A stretch of DNA of 64,000 nucleotides. It comes from Aphanomyces cochlioides. Its lineage: Eukaryota > Oomycota > Saprolegniomycetes > Saprolegniales > Verrucalvaceae. The notes beneath the pieces were generated by a model that saw nothing but the letters and a program-made list of their open reading frames with translations, was not told the origin of the DNA and ran no database searches. Position numbers and translations under genes: made by a program. The stretch lies in NCBI GenBank assembly GCA_019828595.1, contig JAHQRK010000006.1, positions 1,798,001-1,862,000 of the forward strand, read 5' to 3'. This document shows positions 1 through 11,188 of this stretch, in pieces (position 1 is the first letter of the stretch; each line of letters starts with the position of its first letter).

Positions 1-353
1 AATAACACCTCCCGTTCTTCACGACGTGATGATGCTGTGTTGCCCAAAAGTATATTCAACATGGTGCTGCGTTTCTTGATAATGATTTACATTGATTTCC
101 ATGTAAAAATTCTCGGCATTGTCGAAGATTTAATACAAGATATGCATGATAAGCGGCCCAGAAGTATCTCGGGCAATTGCCGTGAAACATTATCACACAA
201 TCAATATTGCCAACTCTGCTGGCCTCGAAAGAATAGCAAGGAAATTAAAGCATAGCGACACGGCCGTTTATTTTGACACTGGTTGGAGTGTGTACAAAAA
301 TTACGACGCCTCTTTTTGTCATTGACTATTGCCCATTTACAAACACACGGTAG

Positions 354-720
354 GTGTACATGCACCCTGAAAAATTGGTCTTGATGGTGTACCAATTTGC
401 TTGTGAACTTATGTCACTCCATAACGCCGGGGTCATGCACGGGGATTTAAAAGGTGCAAATGTTTTAGTGGCTGACCAAGGGGCTGTTGCCATTGCTGAT
501 TTTGGACTCAGTCGTACTACTCAATCTTTGCTAACACAGAATTCAAACGTTCTAATCTTTGTTGGCACATTGCAATGGATGAGTCCCGAGCAGCGTTATT
601 CACCCCGGAAAATGACTGTGCAGTCGGACGTTTGGTCTTTTGGCGTGACAACTTAGCAACTGCTATATGATCAAACTCCAATTTATGATTCTTGTCAAGA
701 AGGAATTGAACGTGCCATGA
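354..720 (+). pseudogene. Protein kinase C-lobe relic (TKL/PK-like)
   Basis: The reading frame carries kinase subdomains in order: HGDLKGANVL (catalytic loop, normally HRDLK-N), DFGLSR (Mg-binding), GTLQWMSPEQ (activation segment/APE region) and SDVWSFGV (subdomain IX). A TAG follows at about 654-656, after which the frame continues with kinase-like QLLYDQTPIYD for some 20 codons and then loses similarity. No glycine-rich loop or VAIK lysine is found upstream; a short frame at about 170-300 may be more of the same relic. The Arg of HRD is replaced by Gly. With no N-lobe and an internal stop this is most likely a broken copy of one of the many oomycete TKL kinases. It could be one exon of a gene running off the left edge, but the stop argues against that. 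Confidence 0.7.
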
Positions 721-2106
721 TGATGATCGCCCTGACGGTCCCTACGATTTATCAGAAAAATATAAACTGTTTTGACTTGTCATTGGAAATCGTATCTCGG
801 TGGAGATATTCCATCTTTTTAACCAATGATTTCGTTCTATCTACTTTACCTTGTGTCAATTGGATAATAGTGACTGCGCTGGTGTTTTCGTCGAACGATG
901 ACCATTTGAAGTGAATATCGTGAGCCGATAGAACTAAGGTCACACAATAGAGGCTACATCCACCAAGACGTTTATATTTAATGAAAGGATATCATTTTGT
1001 GTTTTCAGCGACTCAAACACAGCGACTCTTCGTCAAATTACTATGCTATCGCGTGGTTCACACGTTCCATGCCATGTGACAAAATCACCACTTCGTCAAT
1101 TTTCGTTCCCCATATGTATAGTCTTGAAGCATATTTTCATACCACGAGCTCAATTCCATGTTAAAAAGTTAATTATCTTATCCTAAGACTTATATATCTA
1201 GATACATTGTTTCGTCTTTCTCGATGGATCATATCCGCATTTCCCTCACATGCTTTTTATCATCGTAGTGTAGCTTGTGTGGAAATTTCGGCACTTCTAT
1301 GGCTCCTAGAATCACTTAATAAATCATCGTTGCTCTACAAGTTTCACGCCTGGGTCAATAATTCATGAACGTTGAGTGATTATATAAAAAATTGGAGCAC
1401 TTTTCGACACGTGCTTCCACCCAAGAATTTAGATATAAATGCTTCTCGTTGTAGAAACTCTCTAAGTAGTAGATTGACTCTGCAATGAGCTTTATGCCCT
1501 CTTTGGAGTCAATCTTGTCAGCTCACTCATATTCACTATTTCTTCATGCTTTGATTGGCTCTGTCCATCGTATCTTGACCGAAATACGATTTGCCATGTA
1601 TTTTGTGGAAATCGAAAAATTAAATTACGACATACAAAAATCAATATAATTAAAATCGAATGCCTAAGGGCGCTTCTGGATGCCACTATATTTCTATAAA
1701 TAATATTTGATTTCGCAGGATACATTTTTTCCCAAAATCAAAACTCCAATAATTTTTTTAGGTCAAAACAATCACTCTTGATCATCTGGATGCAATAATT
1801 ATATTCTCTGCGCTTGCAAATTTGCGCGCAATTTCATTCTTGAATAATGAAGAACAAACTCCTCCTCTATCTTCGCCGCCGTTTTGCCAAGCTTCGACGC
1901 GCAGCACTGATGACGTACTGTATATTCTCTATTTACACTCCATGGCGTAGTAACTTAGTACGCCATGTCGACTGTGCCGTTTTATTAGATAACCTTTATA
2001 AATACATACTAACAGTATTTAGGCAAATATAAACTATGAGAGAAATAAGTCTCTTGAGCAGTTCAAAGCCAGCCATTGTCCAGAAGCCAGTCTATCAATC
2101 AAGTGA
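721..2106. other. Gene-free AT-rich stretch
   Basis: No reading frame with recognisable similarity on either strand. AT-rich with several TATA-like runs (for example about 1381-1386 and 1675-1700). It contains the flank, and possibly the 5' end, of the pogo-type transposon that follows. I could not identify a terminal inverted repeat. Confidence 0.5.
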
Positions 2107-3408
2107 ATGGTGAAGTCATTCACAACCAAGAAGAAGCTTGAAGCCGTTGATTATGCTAAGTTGCACGGCAAAAGTGCAGCTGCAAGACGATTCGGTGCCA
2201 CTCGATCGTCTATTCGTGGATGGATGAACCAAGAACCTCAACTACGGGACTTGATGGTGACAAACCCAAGCGCCAAGCGACTTTCAGGCGGTGGCCGTCC
2301 ATTGACAAGCGAGGAACATGATTCAATCGTCTTTGAGAGGATATTATTCAACCGAATCGAAGGCTATCGAGTCACGCGATCCATGATCATTAACTGGGCA
2401 ACCGACTTGGCTGAAGAATTGGACATCAATCTTGGTTGCTCGACGGGATGGCTTACGCGTTTCTTTTCACGGCACGATCTTGTGCTGCGACAAGGAACCC
2501 GTAAGCCGATCCTATCGGATGACCAAGTTATCGAACGTGGGCTGAACTTTATCCAGCAAGCTCGTTTCCTTATCTCAACGTATGATATTCCAATGTCATG
2601 CATCTACAACTTGGACGAAACAGCGATCTTTTTAGATCACTCCAAGCAAAAGACGGTTGAGCTACGTGGTGCTTTGGATGTACCAATTAAATCTTTTGGA
2701 TTGGAAAAGATTCGAATCACTGCCCTCATGGCGGCAAGTGCTGATGGCGTCAAGCGCAGGCCTTGTCTCTTGTTGCAATCGCGAGACGACGAAACGAGTA
2801 TACGTCAGGAGAACAGCATGGTTCTCTTGACCACGAAAAATTCCTGGATGAACTCAAACGCATTCATTGCGTATATCAAGTATGAATTTGCTTTTCATCC
2901 GCGGCCATTACTTTTGATTTTTGACAGCGCTAGAAGCCACATCAGTCAAATGGTGAAATCTTTTTTGCATGCTAACAATATTTTGATGCTATTGATACCT
3001 GGTGGAATGACTGACTTTTTACAGCCAGCAGATTTTAGCTGGTTTAAGTCTGTCAAGTCAGCCCTTGCTTGTGAAATTGATGCGTGGAAGCGTCATGGTC
3101 CTTTTGAATACACGTCTGGAAATCGTGTCAAAGCACCTCCAATTGAGGTCTACGGTGAATGGATCAAAGCAGCCTGGAACCAAGTTGACAAGACAATTGT
3201 GGAGAAGAGCTTTGTTCGATGTGTTGTTGGAAACAACGACGAGCTTTCACTTGCTCGACACGACAAAGACGGCGATGAATTCAGTCGCCGACGGCAGCAA
3301 ATCTACTCTGATGAAGAGACAAAGGAGTCAAGTGAAGATGACCATGCCGTCGACAACATTGTTGAATACTTTGACGACTTGCTTGTCATTGATGAGTATG
3401 TTGAATGA
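2107..3408 (+). mobile_element. Pogo/Tigger-type DDE transposase, intact ORF
   Basis: Uninterrupted 433-codon frame for a Tc1/mariner-superfamily pogo-type transposase. Residues about 1-50 form a psq-like helix-turn-helix (SAAARRFGATRSSIRGWM). Residues about 60-130 resemble a CENP-B-type HTH. Residues about 165-330 are the DDE_1 catalytic core. The first Asp is in YNLDETAIF (about 174) and the second in LIFDSARSH (about 274). The third is probably the Asp of LQPADFSWFKS, where the family more often has LQPLD. The tail is acidic (EESSEDDH). Length and the lack of stops suggest recent insertion or selection on the protein. Terminal inverted repeats were not found by eye, so element limits are unknown. 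Jerky-like domesticated proteins look the same at this level. Confidence 0.85.
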
Positions 3409-3589
3409 ATGAAGCATACGTGTCTTCACTTTTCACGTATAAATTTATATTATGTTGAATAGAAGAGTTAAGAGGTATAAAATTAAAGAGTACAGTGGTA
3501 CTGAGTGTGGCGTAATAATAGAGAGTGGTGTCTTATTAGAGAATGAACAGTATTTTTGAGGATGAGCACAAATTTTCCGCACTTCAGAT

Positions 3590-3830
3590 ATGTGGTTCAA
3601 TTTGGTGCAATAGTTATAACTCTAAACCACCATAACCATGGTCCCGGGTTCGATCCGATCGATGGCAATGACGATTCAGAGTCCATCAACTACTTCCTCT
3701 GAGCCCTGACAAGGTGACGAAACTTGTACAGCTCTACATGAACTCTCACATGTGATGGCGTCGTAGATGTCATGATGGGTTATGAAAGCGATGCTTGCGA
3801 GAGTGATGAATAAGAAGAGACAAAAGAATG
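3590..3830 (+). repeat. tRNA-derived SINE candidate
   Basis: An RNA polymerase III A box-like TGGTGCAATAGTTA starts at 3603 and a B box GGTTCGATCC starts at 3647. The 44-nt spacing equals that in a real tRNA. The surrounding sequence does not fold into a good cloverleaf: the acceptor and anticodon arms are absent. It continues into about 180 bp of unrelated sequence, as expected for a SINE body. No poly(A) or flanking direct repeat was identified. Confidence 0.45.
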
Positions 3831-4941
3831 ACTTGTGTTAAGAAGTGTATATTCAAACGAATACTTTTGCATTTGGTCAGCCTTTGAATACTTAACATAC
3901 ACACACTAACGAGAAGTGAACGTAAAGTAAAATTCTACTATACTAGTACGTAAAGTAGCGAACTCTGTCATGACCCTTCACGTCAAGTGTGGCATGTGTG
4001 ACCTTCGTCATAAGCTCGCCAATGGTGGCGACATTGCTGTCTTTCCCGTCTTGTTTAACCGAGGGATCAGTGGGATGTATGCAACTACCAAAACGGCTGA
4101 CATATTGGAAAAGTTCGCTTGACAGTGAATTTGGCACAAATTTGGACTTTCCAGTCGATTTGCCGAATCGGCTTTGAATGTCTTTTCTCTTCAAATGTAT
4201 ACATCATTCAAAGAGTTGCTCCTAGAGCCATCAGCCACATGTGGAATGCGCAGCTTCTGTGCAAGGAAGCATTGTTATTGCGAATTTTCTGTCGACGTCA
4301 AGGCGGGCACACGAGTCTGGCAAACCTAATGGCATATGATTGGCTGAAAATAAATATATGCGTAATCTGATTGGTTAGTCGATTCTCAAATCGATTTGCC
4401 AAGTCTATTCGATTCGACAGCTTTCTTACCGAAGATGAAATGGCCAAAGCCCACAGCTTCATTCGTTCGATTATGGCAGACGTTGTGCTGGCAAGTTGAA
4501 AACTAACCCTACTGACATCCGACTTGTGTCGCCAAATGGGCGGTAGACGTGTGACCACATAAAAAAATGGATCAATATGCCTTGTCAGTAACTTTGTAGC
4601 CAAGGAGATTGCTCATGAATTACCCCGGCACGTACATTGATCAGTATGTCGTAAGGATCAAGAAATCGATCAAGAATACAGAAAAAAGAAGTACGCCATG
4701 AACAAGCTGCAACTATCCGCCATGCCTGAGCTGTATCGGTGCCCAAAAAATGTGGGCAGTGAAGGGCTGGGAATTTTATCTGAAAGTTGAATGAAGACTT
4801 GCAGGAGTCACTGTTTTGTGTATGCTTCCAACTGTAGATTCGCACGAGAGAGTATCATGCGAACGTAAAAGAAAATGCTTGGCGTGAGGAAATCGACGTT
4901 TAAGGCCAACCTATCTTGAAACTAGTGAAAAGATAGGCTGC
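3831..4941. other. Intergenic, no supported gene
   Basis: Short frames on both strands show no recognisable family and no convincing splice chain. The segment separates the transposase/SINE region from the ribosomal protein gene and looks like decayed repeat DNA. Confidence 0.4.
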
Positions 4942-5407
4942 TTAAGCCTTCAAGGCAAAGCGACGCTTGGGGAAGTAAGCTTCCTTCTTTTGTTGCTTCA
5001 ACGTCTTGATCGAGCGTTCTTCCTTGGTCAAAGCACGACGGATGGCACGGGTCTTCTTGGCGCGAAGGTCGACAGGGACGTGCTTGCCTTGGCCCAACTT
5101 TTCGCGGAGGCGAGCTTTTTGGGTTTGGTTGTACACAGTCAACACACGCGCAATCGATCGGCGGACGATCTTGATCTTGGCGAGCTTGGAAGCAGCACCA
5201 CCGGTCACCTTGGCCACACGGAGCTACATTGAACAACTTGATCAAACCCGCTACAACTCGGTCATACCTGAGCCAATTCTTGTTGAAGATCATCAAGTTG
5301 AGCGAGCAATTCCGACTTGGTCTTGGAGCGCAATTCGTGAGCCTTGATTTGAACTACAGACAAAGCAATTAGCGCTCAATCGTCGCGTGGGCCGCGGTTC
5401 TACCCAT
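4942..5407 (-). CDS. RPL35: 60S ribosomal protein L35 (uL29)
   Basis: Component of the large ribosomal subunit near the exit tunnel. Three exons on the minus strand: 5407-5404, 5353-5268 and 5223-4942, with introns of 50 and 44 nt, giving 123 aa, the normal eukaryotic length. The start is a 4-nt first exon (ATGG), so the protein begins M-V-Q-I-K-A-H-E-L, matching the family's N-terminus. Hallmarks are the [11 protein letters not shown] block, [27 protein letters not shown] and the C-terminal [11 protein letters not shown] start-codon-adjacent intron is typical of ribosomal protein genes and often helps expression (general knowledge). The gene lies 134 bp from the 3' end of the neighbouring carboxypeptidase pseudogene. 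Confidence 0.96.
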
Positions 5408-5541
5408 TGTTGCCCGTGCTGGTGATTCCCTCTTTCCTGGCCAAAGAATCTGGCCAATCCTGTTCCAGTTCAATATTAGTCGAGATAGTCAGTCAAATTA
5501 TAACGTGGTTCAAATTAGTTGCTTATCAATCCTGTCGACGC

Positions 5542-6771
5542 TCACGTATCAAGAGCAAGCACCATCCACGTCCCCAAGGCAGCGAGGTAAGCCTGTACAA
5601 ATAAAGTTTGGGCGCTGCTTGTATTCGATGTCCTAGGCACAGTTGACGCCGCTGGTACGGGAGTTGTAGAGGGCAAACCAGCCATGAAATCGGCTATTCC
5701 ATCAGCAAACGCCCGAAGAGCGGACACAGTATGATCGCCACTGTTGCGAATTGTCACGGCTGGCACGATAAAGCTCTTGCCTTTGATCTCAAAACCCATT
5801 GTGGGCTTGCCATAGGCACGAAAGAAGTAGTCGCTAAATGTACCGTACGACATATAGAGCTTGTTTGCCGCTTGAGTTGGATACATAGTGCCAGTATCAC
5901 GGAGAATGGCAGTTTGCATGTTTTGCCCGAGCGTGGCAAACTTCGTGTCAAACGGCGCATCGGGGTTAGTACTGACGTCGCCAAATGGAGTGAGGAGCAC
6001 GCCAGCATAGCTGTGAATGTCGACAGACCCGATAACTTGTGGATTCGCTTGGAGCCAAGCGTGGAGTCCTTTTGTTTCAGGTTCGCTGAATGGAAATGGT
6101 CCGGGATACGTTAAGTTGCCCTTAGTAGTTGGTTCGAGGTTGAAATACTCAGTAGGTCCGTAGTTGCGGTTGAGATCAACACCAGATTGACTGATATCTC
6201 CAGTGGCATTGTATAGAATCGATCCATCCAGAGGGTTCATGCTCTTGCGACGTAGACGCTCTTCAGTCGTCCACGTTGTGATGTACCCATCGAGGTTGAA
6301 AATAGGCACAAAGACCCAGTCGTAAAGCGAATTAAACTACGGCTTCGTCGAGTTGGTCGCGTTTCTGGGAGTTTTGGCCAAGTCATCAAGAAGAGTGGCT
6401 ACGGAGTAGACAGCAGCAGCCCCTCTGATCCATTCGCGCGCATGGTGGAGGCTCAAAACGAGGACGGTCGATTTGTTGCCTCCGGTCGAGATCTTGTAGG
6501 CTGGGATCGGTCGACCAAGGTATGTAGTTGAAATGTTGAACTTGGTCATTGTTCCGAGTGGCATCAAACCCATCATAGCGTCCATGAATCCATACGTTTG
6601 GTCTTGAGGTCGAAAGCAGTCAAAGTACTTTGATGTTGCAAACTGACCAGGCGTCAATGATCTCGTAAACGACCCCGACGCATTCTGGCACCGCAACGCT
6701 TCGACGACGTCTGCATTTTGGCCTTGGGCTAGCGTCCATGCCGCCGCTGCGACAACAAAGACACTCTTCAT
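5542..6771 (-). pseudogene. M14 zinc carboxypeptidase, broken by one in-frame TAG
   Basis: Single-exon copy of the intact neighbour at 7263-8480, about 410 codons from the ATG at 6771-6769. It keeps a signal peptide (MKSVFVVAAAAWTLAQGQ), the Zn ligands in LSLHHAREWI (HxxE), the substrate Arg in DLNRNYG, the third Zn ligand in DIHSYAG and the general base Glu in FEIKG. The only lesion seen is a TAG at about 6338-6340, between the Asn/Thr-rich loop and FNSLYDWVFVP, where the paralogue has CGG. The frame continues unbroken for another 265 codons to a hydrophobic C-terminus. I read it as a young pseudogene. A sequencing error, a segregating allele or stop readthrough are alternatives, because the rest shows no decay. 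Confidence 0.8.
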
Positions 6772-7262
6772 GGTCTCTCCCAAGTGAGAATGTTGCAATT
6801 TTGTCAATCGGACTGACAAAATTGCAGCCTTTTGTGACCCATGCAACCAAATTACAAACACCGATAGGTCAAAAGGAAATCTGTACTATGTACCAGTACG
6901 TACTTGTACTAGTACTTGTGTACCCCTGCTCACCAAATTACCTTTCGACTGAGCAATCGTGTTGACAAGGCTTGAAAGGAGAATACCCGCGCTCTCTCAT
7001 AATGTGAGAGAGGTCTAGATATTTTCTTCGTTTATCGGAGGCAACAATCGCTACAATCACAAAATTATAGCTCAAGGCGCGTTATCGCTATTGTGGCAAA
7101 CATTTCATTCATTCCATCTTCATGATGTTCAAAGTTCTCCAATATTGACGTCCGTGGACTTGTACACTAACGTTATGCACTTTCGTGTCTTGCCTTAAAC
7201 CAGAGTTTTGAGTCATCGAGTTCATATTTTTTGTAGTCGCCCGTCAATGAGGTAGGCGATGG
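6772..7262. other. Spacer between carboxypeptidase copies
   Basis: No gene. It holds the upstream region of the downstream copy, including TTGTCA...TGACAAAATTGCA near 6802-6825 and a GTAC-rich stretch (GTAC repeats at 6888-6923). Confidence 0.5.
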
Positions 7263-8480
7263 CTATGATATTACAAGTACCATCGACATTGCCACGACAA
7301 CAAAGCAGGCTGAAAGAGCTGAGGCCATGGCGCTGCTTGTTTTTGATCCACCAGGGGCGGTTGTAACTGCTGGCGTGGGAGTTGTAGATGGCAAGTCAGC
7401 CATGAAGGTAGCAAGTCCATTCGAAAATGCCTTCAGAGCCGAGACTACATGATCTCCGCCATTGCGAATACTCGTCGGGGACACAATAAAGCTCTTGCCT
7501 TTAATTTCAAACGTCAGTGTGGGCTTGCCGTAGATGCGAAAGAAGTAGTCTGTGAAGGTTCCGTATGCCATGTACAGCTTGTATTCTGGTTGAGTCGGAT
7601 ACAATGTACCAGTTTCACGCAGAATTGCACTTTGCATGTTTTCACCGAGTGTGGTGAATTTGGCGTTGAATGGGGCATCAGGGCCAGAAGGAACGTCGCC
7701 AAATGGAGTTAGAAGCATGCCAGCATAGCTGTGAATGTCGAGAGCCCCGATGACTTGTGGATTTGCCTGGAGCCACGTATGGATGCCCTTAGTTTCCGGC
7801 TCGCTGAATGGATATGGTCCAGGATAAGATAAGTTGGACTTTGCAGTAGGTTCGAGGTTGAAATACTCGGCTGGGCCATAGTTGCGGTTGAGATCGACGC
7901 CAGATTGACTGATATCTCCAGTGGCGTCGTATGGAATTGTTATGTCCAGAGGGTTCATATTCTTACGTCGTAAGCGCTCTTCAGTTGTCCATGTCGTGAT
8001 ATAGCCGTCAAGGTTGACAATAGGAACAAAGACCCAGTCGTAGAGCGAGTTAAACCGTGATAATGTCGAATTGCTGGAGTTGTTCGTCCAGTCGTCGAGA
8101 AGCGTGGCTACAGAGTAAACGGCAGCAGCTCCACTGATCCATTCTCGTGCATGGTGGAGGCTCAACACAAGCACCGTCGATTTATTGCCTCCAGTCGAGA
8201 TTTTGTACGCTGGGATCGGTCGGCCGAGGAACGTCATCGAGATGTTAAACTTGGTCACCATCTCGCGTGGCATGATGCCCATCATGGCGTCCATAAAGCC
8301 AAGCATTTGCTCTTGCGGTCGAAAGCAATCAAAGTATGTTGACGTGGCAAAATGGCCACGCGTCAGTGAGTTCGAAAACGAGCCCGACGTATTCTGGCAC
8401 TTCAGCGCGTCGACGACGTCTGCGTTTTGACCTTGAGCAAGTGTCCACGCCGTCACAGCGACTACAAAGGCGGTCATCAT
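7263..8480 (-). CDS. Secreted M14 zinc metallocarboxypeptidase
   Basis: 405-aa single-exon carboxypeptidase A/B-type enzyme that removes C-terminal residues from peptides. N-terminal signal peptide (MMTAFVVAVTAWTLAQGQ). Zn site: H and E in LHHAREWISG (about residues 125-135) and H in LDIHSYAG (about 250). The substrate-binding Arg is in VDLNRNYG (about 197) and the catalytic Glu in TFEIKGKSF (about 337). There is no obvious long inhibitory propeptide. The C-terminus is Ser/Thr/Pro-rich followed by a 20-residue hydrophobic tail (ACFVVVAMSMVLVIS), which resembles a GPI-anchor signal, so the enzyme may be held at the cell surface (inference). Tandem duplicate of the pseudogene at 5542-6771. Extracellular proteases are abundant in pathogenic and saprotrophic oomycetes. 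Confidence 0.93.
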   Translation of the reverse strand: MMTAFVVAVTAWTLAQGQNADVVDALKCQNTSGSFSNSLTRGHFATSTYFDCFRPQEQMLGFMDAMMGIMPREMVTKFNISMTFLGRPIPAYKISTGGNKSTVLVLSLHHAREWISGAAAVYSVATLLDDWTNNSSNSTLSRFNSLYDWVFVPIVNLDGYITTWTTEERLRRKNMNPLDITIPYDATGDISQSGVDLNRNYGPAEYFNLEPTAKSNLSYPGPYPFSEPETKGIHTWLQANPQVIGALDIHSYAGMLLTPFGDVPSGPDAPFNAKFTTLGENMQSAILRETGTLYPTQPEYKLYMAYGTFTDYFFRIYGKPTLTFEIKGKSFIVSPTSIRNGGDHVVSALKAFSNGLATFMADLPSTTPTPAVTTAPGGSKTSSAMASALSACFVVVAMSMVLVIS

Positions 8481-8658
8481 GGTTTCTCAGGGCTGCGATG
8501 GATGTGATTGTGTCACACGCTCCATGTTCGCTGAAAAGTCAGAGCGCGACGACGTGAAATTCAAGCATATCATGTATGTTGGTCGTCCCGTCAAAACCCC
8601 TACACCCCGTATAACCCCTGCACCCCGGAATCGCTAAGATGAACCAACCATCAAGCCA

Positions 8659-9987
8659 TCAGTTATCTATCAAAGGCAGCTCCTTTAAAGGCTCAGCTAA
8701 AATACCAAGCACAGCCGCTTTTGATGTCTTTGCGGTATCGTCTTGGTCGTCGACTTGCTGGCATAAGTGCTGCCATGGTTTTTCAATACAGTAGTTTTGG
8801 TGGAATAGGTGCATACCTCGATTTCGCGCAGGACGTCCAAGTAATGTTTGCGCTCAGTCAACAATGCCGACACTTCCACTTGTAAGTCGTCCTGGAATAA
8901 TTTAGCTACCGCAGGAGCTTGCATTGAAAGGGACTTACGAGATCTTGAATTCGCCCGTGGAGCTCTGCTTCTAAGGCTGTCGTCTACACTGAGACGTCAA
9001 AGATTGAACGAGGTGATGAAAGTACGAGCTGCTTCAGGAGGCCTTCAGTTGCTTTGCGGGACTTTGCCTTTTCAGGTCGCACTTGCGCTTTTGTCTTTCG
9101 TGGCTTGACGTCAGTAGTCGTGCCTTGCATACTGTTGAAAACTTTGGTGGCAATGCCATTGGCTTCGATAGTGTGTCGCCACGAATGACTATCATGAGCG
9201 TGATAGCCACGACAAGTAGTCCACCAACCCAAACTGAGGTGTTGCATGTGCTTTCACGGCATGATCGATATTGGCGCTCTCAATGGCTTCAGGTGGACTT
9301 GCATGTTGGGGCTCATTTTGAGCTTCAATTGATGGTGGATGTTCGCTGACTTCATCCTGCTGAAGGAGAACTTGGTTGAGACTCTTGCGATAAATCCCCT
9401 TAAGTTAGAATGAGCCCTCGGGGATCGTAGGTCTGGCCATACATTGCGCATGCTAAACTTCGGAATCAAGTTCAAATTTGCAAACGTGCCATCGGCCGCT
9501 TTCTGCACGAGTCGTTCTCGGCGCTCAAATGCATGACTTGTTCGCACTGCATCAGGATACGTACGGTGGACATAGTCATGTACCCAGTGGAGAAACTCAA
9601 AGTGTTCCTGAAATACACCTTTCACAAGTTTCTTAATGGCGACTTCCTGGTGGATTTCCAGTGAGACTTGTAGATGTGCTTGGGGTACCTTTTGGATTCC
9701 GCAGGTCTCAAACGTCTTCTGGAGAATTTTTAGGTTACGTTCGCATTCTGGCTCGTATTGTGCGTGGAAGTTGACGTTCTGCAGAGGGACTTTACCAGGG
9801 TAGAGCACATCAAACACTTGACAGTATGCAATGCCATCCGCCAAATGCTCGATCTAATGGAGCGAGACTTCAGAGCCCTCATCTAGCGGTGGCATACCTT
9901 GGTGTAATCGGTCTCTAGGAACTCATTCAGCCAATTTAGGAGCTCCAAGCGGCCGATACCGCGAGCTTTGAGCTTTCGGATCGCCAT
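8659..9987 (-). CDS. EB1-family microtubule plus-end-binding protein
   Basis: 348-aa protein from seven exons: 9987-9898, 9853-9443, 9398-9235, 9188-9026, 8983-8939, 8891-8817 and 8757-8659. Introns are 42-59 nt. Residues about 10-115 are a calponin-homology domain of EB type (LLNWLNEFLETDYTKIEHL, ADGIAYCQVFDVLYPGKVPL, FEFLHWVHDYV). A low-complexity basic linker follows. A coiled coil (TALEAELHGRIQDL) leads into the EB-homology motif LLTERKHYLDVLREIE. The acidic tail ends in LPLIDN and lacks the EEY/F found in animal and yeast EB1. EB1 dimers track growing microtubule ends and recruit partners. Start chosen at the Met preceding the first CH helix. It is divergent from the lipase-like gene, with 108 bp between the start codons. 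Confidence 0.92.
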
Positions 9988-10095
9988 CTGTCGAAGATTG
10001 GGGATGGAAGGGTTTTGTTCCGAGGATTGTAGGTGGGGTTTAAGAGCTTAGGGGTGAAGGGTTTATCCCAACAAGTTTCGTCGACAGATTCAAAC

Positions 10096-11188
10096 ATGCT
10101 GTGGGTCGCAGTCGCAGCAGTCAGTGCTGTTGCTGCACCTCTCGCTGTGCTTGTTTATCTATTTGGCCCTGGACATGAGGACATGCCTGAGCGACTCCTT
10201 GCTGCGCCATTAGCGGAAGAAGCAGCTCTGCAAGCTGAGTTCAAGCATGAAGCTGGCACAATGATGCAACATGGCAACGTTCGAGTATACACGCAATACT
10301 ACTTTCCAAAGACGTCGTCGCCAAAAGCCGTTGTTGTTTACTTTCATGGAATCAACGCCCATGGTGGCCGACTCGCCGTGATGTATGAAGACATGCTTCG
10401 CCGTGGATACATTGTTGGTGCATTGGACTTCCGGGGTTTTGGTCGTAGTTCAGGTCGACTGGGCTTCATTACTGACTTTGCCGACTACGTTGTCGATGCA
10501 TTGACATTCCTTGAGTCCACTCGGGTGAAATTCCCAGGCCAGAAGGTCTTCGTCCTTGGAACGTACGAAAATGATGTCTGACGTTGCCTCTCATGAGCAA
10601 TTCATAGGTCGATGGGTGGTTTAATTCTTCTTCATACTTTGCTTAAAGCACGACCTGGTCTCATTGACGGATCTGTGTTGCAGGCACCGCCCGTTTTGTT
10701 AGCCAAGGGAATGCGTCCACCGGCTTTCGTAGAGGGCTTTCTTCGTCTTGCTGCAAAAACTGTTCCCAAACTACCATTCATGCGTCCCCACGGGCCTCGC
10801 AGTAATAGCAAAGCCGTAGAAAAGGAAGTTGAACGGTCCAAGCTGGCAGATCCACTCTTCTATGGTGGCTATCTGCGTCTTGGCACAGCTTTGGCGATTG
10901 CGAATGCTCTGCAGCACATTCAAGACAACGGCCACAAGATAGACGCACCGTTTTGTTTAATTCACGGTGAAGGTGATCGTGTATGTGCCATCGAAGGCTC
11001 AGAGAGGTACGCATTTGGAAACTATTGCCAATATATATGCCTAATTTAGGTTCTTTCCCACTGCAGCATCCAAAGACAAGAAGTTTATCAAGTACCCAGG
11101 AGGCGAGCACAATGTTGTTCAAGAACCTGAAGAATTCGTCCGGCCGTTCCTCGACGATGTAGCTGCATGGATTGAAGCGCGACTGTAG
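10096..11188 (+). CDS. Monoglyceride-lipase-like alpha/beta hydrolase
   Basis: Three exons, 10096-10562, 10608-11006 and 11050-11188, give 334 aa. An N-terminal hydrophobic segment (MLWVAVAAVSAVAAPLAVLVYLF) is a signal anchor or signal peptide. The hydrolase_4 fold shows the oxyanion loop YFHGINAHGG and DFRGFGRSSG. The nucleophile Ser is in LGTSMGG, whose codons are split by the first intron (at the Thr). The acid Asp is in HGEGDRV and the His in GGEHNVV, completing the triad. Family members hydrolyse monoacylglycerols or lysophospholipids; the substrate here is not known. A Met codon lies 63 nt upstream in frame; the one before the hydrophobic segment is preferred. Confidence 0.92.

Noticed and set aside
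1950..3540. Inverted repeats of the intact pogo element
   Set aside because: Only weak partial matches (GGCGTA-like) were found either side; not good enough to set limits.
4298..4845. Overlapping minus frames between the SINE and RPL35
   Set aside because: No family, no start context, low-complexity composition; likely decayed repeat.
5542..6771. Alternative genetic code with TAG as sense
   Set aside because: TAG ends several intact genes here (hydrolase, 5-PWWP, glycosylase, LpxA), so the code is standard.
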